Part shown: positions 48,631 to 60,400 of the stretch, in pieces
Layout: each line of letters starts with the position of its first letter
Position numbering within the stretch: position 1 is the first letter of the stretch
Source of the DNA: Chaetoderma sp. LZ-2023a
Taxonomy: Eukaryota > Mollusca > Caudofoveata > Chaetodermatida > Chaetodermatidae
DNA length: 64,000 nucleotides
Assembly (NCBI GenBank): GCA_034401795.1
Contig: CM067372.1
Coordinates: 21,591,455-21,655,454 of the forward strand
Direction: 5' to 3'
Made by a program: the position numbers and the translations under genes
Notes under the pieces: model-generated
What the model was told of the DNA's origin: nothing
What the model saw: the letters and a program-made list of their open reading frames with translations, nothing else
Databases searched by the model: none

Positions 48631-50443
48631 ATTATATAAAGAATCATTGGCGATTATGGTGGTCGGCCAGCGATGTGGTCCTCATACACAAAGATTCGTG
48701 AAGACAGGTGTTCAGGTATCAAGCGTATGGATCTAGCACTGTCCTTGGAGTTGTCCAACCTATGTTGGTGTACAGCAGCAATGACACTGCTGCATTAACA
48801 GCGTATCTCTATGCCCAGCAGATCGTCGATCCATAGATTTCAAAAGTACCGTAAAGCCTTGTTTTCCCCTGTGGGATACGGATTCTACTATCCCTCCATC
48901 AGGCCACACCCCACCCCAGCCCATCGTCACGCCGTGGAACACCTTTGTCTCAAACTCATCTGTATCCAATAGGTCAACACGGTTAATCTCGCTATATATG
49001 TACCAGCAAGCGTATTAAGGAATACTGTATTCGGTGCGCATGTCTGCTAGTATTGGCAAATAAACGAAGAACGATTTTTGTGTGTTTGCCTATCTTTCAC
49101 CTAGTTCTGTAAATTTTATTACCTATCGAGTGGAAATATACATGTGAGGCTTCTATGTGGGTAGCTTGGGAACAACTATTCTTACGTTCAAATGTGACAT
49201 GATCTGTCAGATGCTCGTGTGCTATTTTACATATTCGTGGAACCATGCATTTAGAAATCTAAGTGCCCATTCATCGGATGACACTATTTCTGTTCCATAT
49301 AATCACACTAAGAATATTTTATCAGACAGGGTTATTGAGGGTATAGAGGTCATAATAGTAGATAGCACAGTGTTGTCTTAGCGTGGTCAACAAGGTCATC
49401 GCATGCATAGAGCTATTTGTACATATGCAGATCTCCATGGACTGATTATTTCCTGTATGTTGAATATGCGCGGTAAACATCCTTGATTTGCTCACGGTCT
49501 AATTGAGGTTTCATCAGATGCCAATCAATCTGCAGATTCACATTCCAGGCTCCTCTCGCACCATCGATTCTCCCTAGCTGCCACTCTAGAACTCTCCTCG
49601 TCTTTCGCACACTCCCTCTCACTCTCTATCCATCCATCCAGATTTATCGCACTTTATATATATATATATCCCGCTCTTTGTCCCCGCGAACTCTCTTTCA
49701 TTGTCGCTCGTTTCATCTATTCTCCCATATACCCTAAGTAGATGCGTTTAGTAGAGGAATAATTGTGTCGATTCAATTCCGTTAAAATCGTAACACATTT
49801 AGTAATGCTGTTCTTCAAAGAGCTGATCGTCCTCGATGAAAGGTTATTCTAAAGGGCAACAGACTAAATGATGACGGTTATATAATGTGCAACGTTGACC
49901 TGCGCGTTGCTTGCTTTTGCTAATAGACGGCAAAAGAGTAAGTAAAGATAACATAATTGTGTTAGCTTAGGAATAACATGATAGCTAACTAATACACCTC
50001 TACGATTTCTGCTGCTATCGATAGAAAATAAAACACAAACCATCGGCGGGCTAGAGCCTGGATCGTATTCACGCATATTTATTTATATTGCACGAACAAT
50101 AACTAGCAATTGCTACGAATATCCAACAGCTCAGATATTACAGGATATTTTTATTCTTTTCAAACATGCCAGTAACCTGCCTGAAAAACAGTTCCTTGGC
50201 CTTATGCTACCCATTTTCAGGAACCTGATTTTGCCAGTCCCCCTGAACAATTACTTTATTTTTCTAAGTGCATACCATGAATGGTGAATGCGAATAAATG
50301 GTCATCGAAACAGGTGTCTTTATACATATTATTCGTTCTGATATACTGCATATATTTTGAGTAATTGACATTCAATGGTCTGAATAAAACTGGTTGAAGG
50401 AAATAGATCACATAGTGGGCATGTAGCATTACATTTCTACCTA
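48631..50443. other. No gene recognised
   Basis: About 1.8 kb, AT-rich. Contains a short CT-rich patch (49600-49640) and a short TA run (about 49655-49670). No coding family is recognised. Confidence 0.45.
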
Positions 50444-51330
50444 GCAATGCCTACATTGTTGATATTAGGGCCTACATTGATGATAGTAGGGCCTACATTG
50501 TTGATAGTAGGGCCTACATTGATGATAGTAGGGCCTACATTGATGATAGTAGGGCCTACATTGATGATAGTATGGCCTACATTGATGATATTAGGGCTTA
50601 CAGTGATGATAGTAGTGCATACACTGTTGATAGCAGGGCCTACATTGATGCTATTAGGGCCTACATTGATGATAGTAGGGCCTACATTGATGATATTAGG
50701 GCCTACATTGTTTATATTAGGGCCTACATTGATGATAGTAGGGCCTACATTGATGATAGTAGTGCCTACATTGATGATAGTAGTGCCTACACTGTTGATA
50801 GTAGTGCCTACATTGATGAGTGTAGTGCCTACACTGTTGATAGTAGGGCCTACATTGATAATTGTAGTACCTACATTGTTGATAGTAGAGCCTACATTGT
50901 TGATAGTATGGCCTATATTGATGATAGTAGAGCCTACATTGATGATAGTATGGCCTACATTGATGATATTAGGGCATACATTGATGATAGTAGTGCCTAC
51001 ACTGTTGATAGTAGGGCCTACATTGATGATATTAGGGCCTGCATTAATGATAGTAGGGCCTACACTGTTAATATTAGGGCCTATATTGATGATAGTAGGG
51101 CTTACATTGTTGATAGTAGGGTCTACATTGATGATAGTAGGGCCGGCATTGATGATACTAGTGCCTACACTGATAATAGTATGGTCCACATTGAATGATA
51201 GTAGGGTCTACATCGATGATATTGGGGCCTACATTAATGATAGTAGTGCCTACGCCAATAATAGTAGGGCCCCATTGATGATATTAGGGTCTACATTGAT
51301 GATAGTATGGCCTACACTAATGCTGACTAT
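50444..51330. repeat. 21-bp minisatellite
   Basis: About 42 tandem copies of CCTACATTGATGATAGTAGGG, with variation at positions such as ATGAT/TTGAT, AGTAGGG/ATTAGGG/AGTAGTG. Since 21 is a multiple of three, several frames are open over most of the array on both strands (302, 250 and 208 residues; PTLMIVG, INVGPTI and AYIDDSR units). These are translation shadows. The array frays after about 51190. Confidence 0.95.
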
Positions 51331-52337
51331 TTCCCGAGAAGTCAATACCTGTTGATGATAAGAATGCAGTTAATTGTTGTCTCGAGCAGAAAGTCCATTA
51401 CTTTATTGAAGAACAAACTCTATAGTACCACGAGTACTGCGGATAGGGATTATATGTGCTTTCAGCAGCATACCAGTCAACAACCTGACTGCACAGCCAG
51501 TATCGTATTTGCTAAGGATTAAAATAAATGCGTATAGATAACTGCGTGTCTTGCAGCATGCCATCCTGGCTAATATTTATAAATGATACGCCCATACCCA
51601 CCCGCGGCCCACCACCCGTTGTTCCATTATAATGCGGTGTAAGTGAACCCGCTGTGCAGGGCTGTCGGAAGCAATTTCGTATTATTATATACGCCCACAA
51701 TCAGCTATCACATTCAAATGAATAGTAATGTTTTAGGCAATCACGTCGCACCTACGCACTCCTGTCTGGCTCGCCTGTCTCGCTAGAACAGAGGATATCG
51801 CTCAAAATGACGACACACATCTACGAACCTCTGCTACGAATCACATTCCGTATAGCGTGAGGATGCATTATCATGAATCATGAAAGTAATAAATATCTGG
51901 CTAGGATGCTTGTTACTGATGCAACACACGTGACACATTTAAATTAGCCTATACGCGTGACACCCTTTGTAGCAATACTCTCATCGCTCAGTATGCGCGC
52001 ATACGTACGTGTTTCTGCGTGTGTATGTGCGTGCGCGCGTCCGTATGTATGTGCGCGCGTGTATGCGTGTGTATGTACGTTGGAGCTTTCGTGCGTGCGT
52101 GTATCATATAAAAATCTGTTCAATCCGAACTAGCCCTATAATCTCACACAATCCTTACAATGTGACGGAAACGGGAGGCTTTGTGTGATAGATTTTGTTT
52201 GTATTTGCTAATGGTAATCGTGCAGCGCATTCCCATCATGCATTGCACGAAGTTAACAACAATCGGCCCATTCAGCTATGTAGGCGAAGTCTACACATCT
52301 AGATATACACGCGTTCATCGTGACGTGACCTAGATTA
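51331..52337. other. No gene; GT/GC-rich tract near 51990-52100
   Basis: An imperfect GTGTATGTGCGTGCGCGCG tract lies at about 51990-52100. The rest has no recognised signal. Confidence 0.5.
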
Positions 52338-52385
52338 CCGCCGGCGCCGCCATTGGCTAATGACGTAATAGCCCGCCATTACACA
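52338..52385 (+). promoter_or_regulatory. CCAAT/CRE/YY1-like promoter cluster
   Basis: Seen directly: GCCGCCATT (52346-52354), ATTGG (inverted CCAAT, 52352-52356), TGACGTAA (CRE-like, 52361-52368) and CCCGCCATT (52372-52380) in a CpG-containing patch. This set is typical of TATA-less housekeeping promoters. It lies about 90 bases before the ATG of the THAP-like segment. Function is inferred. Confidence 0.45.
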
Positions 52386-52467
52386 AGTGAAAAACGCTTA
52401 AGACGCGTACATAGCGTTATCGTTATTATAAGCATAAGAACCTGTAGAGATCTGAAACTCGGGGACA

Positions 52468-53190
52468 ATGGGTATCGACGTAAAATACAGAAAAAGTGGC
52501 GGAAATTCATGTGCGGTCAATGGGTGCACAAATAATAGCAGAAAACTAAATATATTTAAGAAGGGCTTGAGCGTTTTTAATCCCATAAAAATTCCACGTT
52601 ATGCTATCAGATGAACCGAGCAGACTAGCGGGGGGGGGGGGGGGGGACTAACGCTATTAATAGACAAGGCTTACCAAAACAGGTATATGTGTGTTCAGAA
52701 CATCCGAGAGAAACCAATATCCGAAATTAAAATTAGGTTACGATAAATGTGTCACACCAGGTTGACGTAAGGTGGTAAGGGAAAACCTTAAATGTCTAAA
52801 GAAACTCAGCATTTCAGACTGTTCCGTGGCCACTAATAGCAGCGATGAAATAAACTGTGATGATATAACTGATTTGTCAGAGACGGACTCTATCATGGTG
52901 TTGTAGATACTAATAAGCCCGACACATAAAAGAAACAATGAATCCATCCAGTATGTTGACATATGTACACAATGTCAGGAATCTGACTTTTGTACAAATG
53001 ACCATGTCTACGGAAAACCATGGGCAGATTGTAAAAGTACATCTAGCTTCCCAGGGAAGCAATTAGAGCATGTTGTCCTGAACCATTTCGAGAGAACTAT
53101 CTAAGCACAACCTGTATTATTGATTGTGCAGAAACATTCATTCAGAGACCGACAAACTTAAGAAACAGAAGTCAGACATTCGGCAATTAT
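52468..53190 (+). pseudogene. Decayed THAP zinc-finger gene segment
   Basis: From the ATG at 52468 the frame reads MGIDVKYRKSGG, then NSCAVNGCTNNSRKLNIFKK and stops at 52612. Further on, another frame gives NRQGLPKQVYVCSEHPRE (52660-52715). CAVNGC (C-x4-C), then N-N-S-R-K and CSEH (C-x2-H) are the zinc-binding ends of a THAP domain, a C2CH DNA-binding finger of animal genes and P-element-type transposases. A frame then continues with KLKLGYDKC, INCDDITDLSETDS and DICTQCQESDFCTNDHVYG, a region I cannot assign. A run of about 18 Gs (52629-52646) and several stops and shifts disrupt it, so it is probably dead. Alternatively 52468-52600 is a first exon of a gene spliced elsewhere, supported by the promoter-like motifs upstream. 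Confidence 0.45.
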
Positions 53191-53342
53191 AAAGCCACAC
53201 AATACACCAGAGTATCTTGTGGGGATCTCACCCCACCTGGAAAACAGCTGATTTCAAGCTTAACATACCAGCTTTCATTAAAGATAAACTCCAGCTTAGT
53301 AGAGAAGATGTCACTACAACTCGATGAATAGCATGAATTCAC

Positions 53343-53765
<423 letters not shown>

Positions 53766-54029
53766 TAGGAAATTGGATGTGTTTAAAGTACTGAGTAGCA
53801 CGGCACCAGTCACATCACTGACACATTTCGATGACATTCTCATCGTGTGCTCGGCACTTATAAATCTTAAGGCTGATCTAATACGTGATGTGCTTGCTGA
53901 TTGACTATAGATACGGATAAAATAACTATGGGCGGGTGTACGAATCATGTATGAAACTACGCCCCCTCCACCCACCTCAACCCCCCACCCCGCCACACAC
54001 CTACCTCTCCCACACTGGCTGGCCTGGCG

Positions 54030-54032
<3 letters not shown>

Positions 54033-54120
<88 letters not shown>
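54033..54120. repeat. TA dinucleotide microsatellite
   Basis: About 44 uninterrupted TA units. Confidence 0.97.
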
Positions 54121-54123
<3 letters not shown>

Positions 54124-55361
54124 ATATTCAGCAACATTGATGTTGTAACAGTCTCTACGCGCGCCATACAGTGAAGGCTAGTGGTGGCTACTGTATACAA
54201 CGCGACGTGAGGCGTGATGCTACGCTTCGCTTCGTTTTCACGCGTGTAATGTCGGAGTGGCTATAACTGCCACCTAACGGCAGTAAGCGAAACTAACGGG
54301 GATAACTGAAAAAACCTGTGTATATCTTGTTGGTTATTCCAAATACTTCATTTTCCAGATCGAATAGCCGATCACGAACTATCATGAGAAATTGCTAAAA
54401 GGTACGTAGAACATACTGCGCAAACCTTTGTGTTTAGATAAAGATGGGCGGAGCATAGCTAACACTGGAATTCCACCACCTTAAGCCACACGTTCATGTA
54501 TTGGAAGATGTCTGCATTGCATGAGCAGTAAGCGAAGCATCTTATCTCACTGGCTTTGTACCACTCATACAAAGGACATTTTCTCTGCCAATTTAAGATT
54601 GATCAACTACTCCATGTATAATGGATATGCTGCATGTCTTCAACTGTGTCACTAGTCTAATGTAGCATACATTAAGCATCCCCATGAGTGGATTGCTGTT
54701 CTTCTTATGGCAAAGGTGTGTGGTATTTGTTGCTGTTGTATAAGAATGAGAAAGGAAATGTTAAAAGAATTACCAGAAAGGCCTGACGTGACGTAAGGGG
54801 GGTTTACAAGACTTTGCAAAGATCACAAAGTGCTTTTCTGATTGTTGGTAAATCGATTCTAAGATAATTGCAGGTGTTATATCAGATTCTAGATAACTAG
54901 ATTCTAAGATGATCGTACAAGTTCAGCTTTGACTCGCCTCACAATTTCACTGAAATTGAAAGTGTGATATTTATGGCGCTGCTTGGCCAGACGTGCTGCT
55001 CAAAAGATTGCCAAGAAAGCCTAGGTGTCGCTCCTAAGTTATCTTCAAAGGTTTGCTGCAGGAACTCTCTATTACAATGACAATGCGGAATACGATGCTT
55101 CTATGAAATACCCAAAAAAAAGAAGTTGATTTTATTAAACTGAAACTGTACAACGATTTCAAGTAAATTGACGGAAGCGCTCGGTTCACAAAATAATACT
55201 AATACTTTTACACATTGTCACAATTCAAATTTGTACCACCCTGTATTTTGTAAATATTGCTTTTCGAAACACTATGTAGTTTTTTCTGTTATGCGGATTG
55301 TAAAATCAGTAAGCTTTATAGCTTCCATTACTTATGGTGAATTTGAAACCTTAGTTTCAGG
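54121..55361. other. No gene; possible trace of the palindrome repeat
   Basis: GATGGGCGGAGCATAGCTAAC at about 54443-54463 matches, in reverse complement, the outer left arm of the palindrome-cored repeat (compare 5109-5135). No core is visible. The remainder is unrecognised. Confidence 0.4.
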
Positions 55362-55826
55362 CTGGTCATTGACATGCTGGTCGTTGACATGCTGGTCGTT
55401 GACATGCTGGTCGTTGACATGCCGGTCGTTGTCATGCTGGTCGTTGACATGGTGGTCGTTGACATGCAGGTCGTTGACATGCTGGTCGTTGGCATGCTGG
55501 GCGTTGACATGCTGGTCGTTGACATGCTGGTCGTTGACATGCTGGTCGTTGACATGCTGGTCGTTGACATGCTGGTCGTTGATATACTGGTCGTTGACAT
55601 GCTGGTCGTTGACATGCTGGTCGTTGGCATGCTGGTCGTTGACATGCTGGTTGTTGGCATGCTGGTCGTTGACATAGGGGTTGTTGACATGCTGGTCGTG
55701 GGCATGCTGGTCGTTGGCACGCTGGTCGTTGGTATGCTGGTCGTTGGCACGCTGGTCGTTGACATGCTGGTCGTTGATATGCTGGTCGTTGACATGCTGG
55801 TCGTTGACATAGTGGTTGTTGGCATG
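55362..55826. repeat. 15-bp minisatellite
   Basis: About 31 tandem copies of ATGCTGGTCGTTGAC with few variants (GGC for GAC, CAC for CAT). As 15 is a multiple of three, open frames of 141-184 residues appear on both strands (MLVVD, STTSM and QRPAC units). These are shadows, not genes. Confidence 0.95.
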
Positions 55827-56263
55827 AAAGTTGGTTCATACGTCTGAACACGGTCATTCACTGGCGGGGGTTGGCTTGCCATTTCCGGTTGGATTCATTG
55901 CTATATCGATTACAAGACCTGGCCCATGACTAAAGTATCCGTTCATGTTCGTCGTGCTTGGCAACGTCCGGAGGTCACGTGACCATTCGTCTACAGAGAG
56001 CGTCTTCAAGCTGGAGACGATTCCATAAGGCTACCTTCTACATAAGATAAGTCTAAACTGCCGTGGCTAGAGATCAACCAGCGACAATATTGGACATTGA
56101 TAATACAAAATTATAGGTTATATTGCATACCGGTACTTAATGTTTCAAACAACCATTTCATCATGATTTCATTTTGTAAATTCATATTTAATACATTTGT
56201 TATTTAAATTGAATTAGTAGTCGTTTGTGTTGTTCTTGTTATTACCTCGTGACACACTGGGTC
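55827..56263 (+). other. Unassigned; probably includes the start of an LTR
   Basis: The LTR ending at 56580 must begin upstream. I cannot place its start because the matching LTR lies outside the window. No gene is recognised here. Confidence 0.35.
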
Positions 56264-56580
56264 AATAAAACTAGGTTAGTTCGATTATCCGTTCTGTAAT
56301 TTCTCCCTGTAGTTTGGTTAGACTGGAACGGAACTAATCCTAATGTCTCAATAATTGTGGTGTGGGGTCAGGTCGACCCTGCAGGGCAAATATCGTGACA
56401 CGCATATAACATAAATGTATTATCTACATCAGCTGCTATCCTATAAGGCTATTGAAAATGCTAAAGACGTCTAATTGAATTTGGAAAATATTCTAAGTCC
56501 GAATTTTAACGAGAGAGCAAAATTGTATCGATAATTGTGGTGTGGGGTCAGGCCGACCCTGCCGGGCAAAGATCGTGACA
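56264..56580 (+). mobile_element. 3' part of a fossil 5' LTR with a 50-bp internal duplication
   Basis: Contains a polyadenylation signal AATAAA (56264-56269) and ends ...ATCGTGACA at 56580, right before the primer binding site. A 50-bp block (starting ATAATTGTGGTGTGGGGTCA) occurs at 56351-56400 and again at 56531-56580, exactly 180 bp apart, both ending TCGTGACA. The LTR start is not defined. Confidence 0.6.
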
Positions 56581-56583
56581 TTT

Positions 56584-56601
56584 TGGGGGCTCATCCGGGA
56601 T
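56584..56601 (+). promoter_or_regulatory. Primer binding site, tRNA-Pro type
   Basis: TGGGGGCTCATCCGGGAT, three bases after the LTR end. It differs at one base from the well-known tRNA-Pro primer site of murine leukaemia virus (TGGGGGCTCGTCCGGGAT). It marks the start of the internal region of the element. Confidence 0.75.
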
Positions 56602-57404
56602 AGTGTCACGTGATTTTAACATTGTATGCACATTCAACTGTTACCAAAATTCGTAGGTTGCCAGCTTTAGTAATTTAGTTGCGAGCATGTGATCATTGCC
56701 GAGATATATTCTCGAGAATTTACCGCATGTTATCAATTAACCATATTTGGATCCGCAGTACATCAAATTATTTGATATCTGTTTAAGGCATCCAAGGGGG
56801 TAAAAAGATGATGGAATAGAATTAGGTCAACGTTGGCATATCTTATTTAAAGCTAGGGATGGCATTGAAACTGAGGCTTGACACAGGGTTGATCTCTGAC
56901 CATTAATTAAATTAATTAAATAATAGTTGTATTAAATTGCTTGATTGACAAATTATTTATTTCAGTGATTATTTCAAAGGTGAGCGTGACCTTAACTGCA
57001 TGAACATACATATTTAGACCTACTAGCACGTTAATTTCACATGTCTGTAAAGCGCGCCCTGGTTCGGCGTGTGTAGTATGTGCTCTAGTGGCTTACGTGT
57101 TTAAAGCACGCGTATCATTTTGTTTGTATGCTGGTGTCACGGTGTAGTAGGATAATGGTATTTATCCGAGGTGGTTGATTTCAGTACAGCGCGAATTGCG
57201 TGGGTTGATTGTCCGTCGCCTTCCTAAGCATTTTCTGTACTAGATTTCATCAGTGTTGTTTGTAACGGGCCAAATTTGTAAGATCATGGGTTACGTACAC
57301 TCGAATGGCTGTGGGCCTATGTTATTATTAATTAACGCACGTTTAGCATAGAATTATTTTTATTTCATTAGTATTCTAGCAAATAGAGCTGGAATATAAA
57401 AGAT
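56602..57404 (+). mobile_element. Leader of the LTR element before the minisatellite
   Basis: About 800 bases of AT-rich noncoding sequence between primer site and minisatellite. No open frame of note. Confidence 0.5.
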
Positions 57405-60400
57405 ATGTTGCGTTTGCGCAATTGATAAAACTTGTTGCGTTTGCGCCTTTGATAAATCGTGTTACGTTTGCGCCATTGATAAATCTAGCTGCATTTGCTT
57501 TGCGCCATTGATAAAACTTGTTGTGTTTGCTCTATTGATAAAACTTATTGTGTTTGCGCTATTGATAAAACTTGTTGTGTTTGCGCTATTGATAAAACTT
57601 GTTGTGTTTGCTCTATTGATAAAACTTGTTGTGTTTGCGCTATTGATAAAACTTGTTGTGTTTGCGCTATTGATAAAACTTATTGTGTTTGCGCTATTGA
57701 TAAAACTTGTTGTGTTTGCGCTATTGATAAAACTTGTTGTGTTTCCGCTATTGATAAAACTTGTTGTGTTTGCGCTATTGATAAAACTTGTTGAGTTTGC
57801 ACTATTGAAAAAACTTGTTGCGTTTGCGCTATTGATAAAACTTATTGTGTTTGCGCTATTGATGAAACTTGTTGTGTTTGCGCTATTGATGAAACTTGTT
57901 GTGTTTGCTCTATTGATGAAACTTGTTGTGTTTGCACTATTGATAAAACTTGTTGTGTTTGCGCTATTGATAAAACTTGTTGTGTTTGCTCTATTGATGA
58001 AACTTGTTGTGTTTGCGCTATTGATGAAACTTGTTGTGTTTGCGCTATTGATAAAACTTGTTGTGTTTGCTCTATTGATGAAACTTGTTGTGTTTGCGCT
58101 ATTGATGAAACTTGTTGTGTTTGCGCTATTGATGAAACTTGTTGTGTTTGCGCTATTGATGAAACTTGGTGCGTTTGCGCTATTGATAAAACTTGTTGTG
58201 TTTGCGCTATTGATAAAACTTGTTGTGTTTGCTCTATTGATGAAACTTGGTGCGTTTGCGCTATTGATAAAACTTGTTGTGTTTGCGCTATTGATAAAAC
58301 TTGTTGTGTTTGCACTATTGATAAAACTTGTTGTGTTTGCTCTATTGATAAAACTTGTTGCGTTTGCGCTATTGATAAAACTTGTTGTGTTTGCGCTATT
58401 GATAAAACTTGTTGAGTTTGCACTATTGAAAAAACTTGTTGTGTTTGCGCTATTGATAAAACTTATTGTGTTTGCGCTATTGATAAAACTTATTGTGTTT
58501 GCGCTATTGATAAAACTTATTGTGTTTGCGCTATTGATAAAACTTGTTGTGTTTGCGCTAATGATAAAACTTATTGTGTTTGCGCTATTGATAAAACTTA
58601 TTGTGTTTGCGCTATTGATAAAACTTATTGTGTTTGCGCTATTGATAAAACTTGTTGTGTTTGCGCTAATGATAAAACTTGTTGTGTTTGCGCTATTGAT
58701 AAAACTTGTTGTGTTTGCACTATTGATAAAACTTGTTGTGTTTGCGCTATTGATAAAACTTGTTGTGTTTGCGCTATTGATAAAACTTGTTGTGTTTGCT
58801 CTATTGATAAAACTTGTTGTGTTTGCTCTATTGATAAAACTTGTTGCGTTTGCGCTATTGATAAAACTTGTTGTGTTTGCGCTATTGATAAAACTTGTTG
58901 TGTTTGCGCTATTGATGAAACTTGTTGTGTTTGCTCTATTGATAAAACTTGTTGTGTTTGCTCTATTGATAAAACTTGTTGTGTTTGCGCTATTGATGAA
59001 ACTTGTTGTGTTTGCTCTATTGATAAAACTTGTTGTGTTTGCGCTATTGATAAAACTTGTTGTGTTTGCGCTATTGATAAAACTTGTTGTGTTTGCGCTA
59101 TTGATAAAACTTGTTGTGTTTGCTCTATTGATAAAACTTGTTGTGTTTGCGCTATTGATGAAACTTGTTGTGTTTGCTCTATTGATAAAACTTGTTGTGT
59201 TTGCGCCATTGATACAACTTGTTGTGTTTGCGCTATTGATAAAACTTGTTGCGTTTGCGCTATTGATAAAACTTATTGTGTTTGCGCTATTGATAAAACT
59301 TGTTGTGTTTGCGCTATTGATAACACTTGTTGCGTTTGCACTATTGATAAAACTTGTTGCGTTTGCGCTATTGATAAAACTTATTGTGTTTGCGCCATTG
59401 ATACAACTTGTTGCGTTTGCGCTATTGATAAAACTTGTTGCGTTTGCGCTATTGATAAAACTTGTTGTGTTTGCGCCATTGATAAAACTTGTTGTGTTTC
59501 CGCTATTGATAAAACTTGTTGCGTTTGTGCTATTGATAAATCTTGCTGAGTTTGCGCTATTGATAACATTTGTTGCGTTTGTGCTATTGATAAAACTTAT
59601 TGTGTTTGCGCCATTGATAAAACTTGTTGTGTTTCCGCTATTGATAAAACTTGTTGCGTTTGCGCTATTGATAAAACTTTTTGTGTTTGTGCTATTGATA
59701 AAACTTGTTGTGTTTCCGCTATTGATAAAACTTGTTGTGTTTCCGCTATTGATAAAACTTGTTGCGTTTGCGCTATTGATAAAACTTGTTGCGTTTGCGC
59801 TATTGATAAAACTTGTTGCGTTTGCGCTATTGATAAAACTTGTTGCGTTTGCGCTATTGATAAAACTTGTTGTGTTTGTGCTATTGATAAAACTTGTTGT
59901 GTTTGCGCTATTGATAAAACTTGTTGTGTTTCCGCTATTGATAAAACTTGTTGCGTTTGCGCTATTGATGAAACTTGTAGTGTTTCCGCTATTGATAAAA
60001 CTTGTTGCGTTTGCGCTATTGATGAAACTTGTTGCGTTTCCGCTATTGATAAAACTTGTTGCGTTTGCGCTATTGATGAAACGTGTTGTGTTTGCGCTAT
60101 TGATAAAACTTGTTGTGTTTGCGCTATTGATAAAACTTGTTGCGTTTGCGCTATTGATAAAACTTGTTGCGTTTGCGCTATTGATGAAACGTGTTGTGTT
60201 TGCGCTATTGATGAAACTTGTTGCGTTTGCGCTATTGATAAAACTTGTTGCGTTTGCGCTATTGATGAAACTTGTTGCGTTTGCGCTATTGATAAAACTT
60301 GTTGCGTTTGCGCTATTGATGAAACTTGTTGTGTTTGCGCTATTGATAACACTTGTTGCGTTTGCACTATTGATAAAACTTGTTGCGTTTGCGCTATTGA

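Noticed and set aside
49864-50076. 70-codon minus-strand frame
   Set aside because: No recognisable domain or neighbour context; length expected by chance.
50447-51355. 302-codon open frame as a gene
   Set aside because: Translation shadow of the 21-bp minisatellite, matched by similar frames in other phases and on the minus strand.
55168-55882. Open frames of 141-184 codons on both strands as genes
   Set aside because: All are products of the 15-bp minisatellite.
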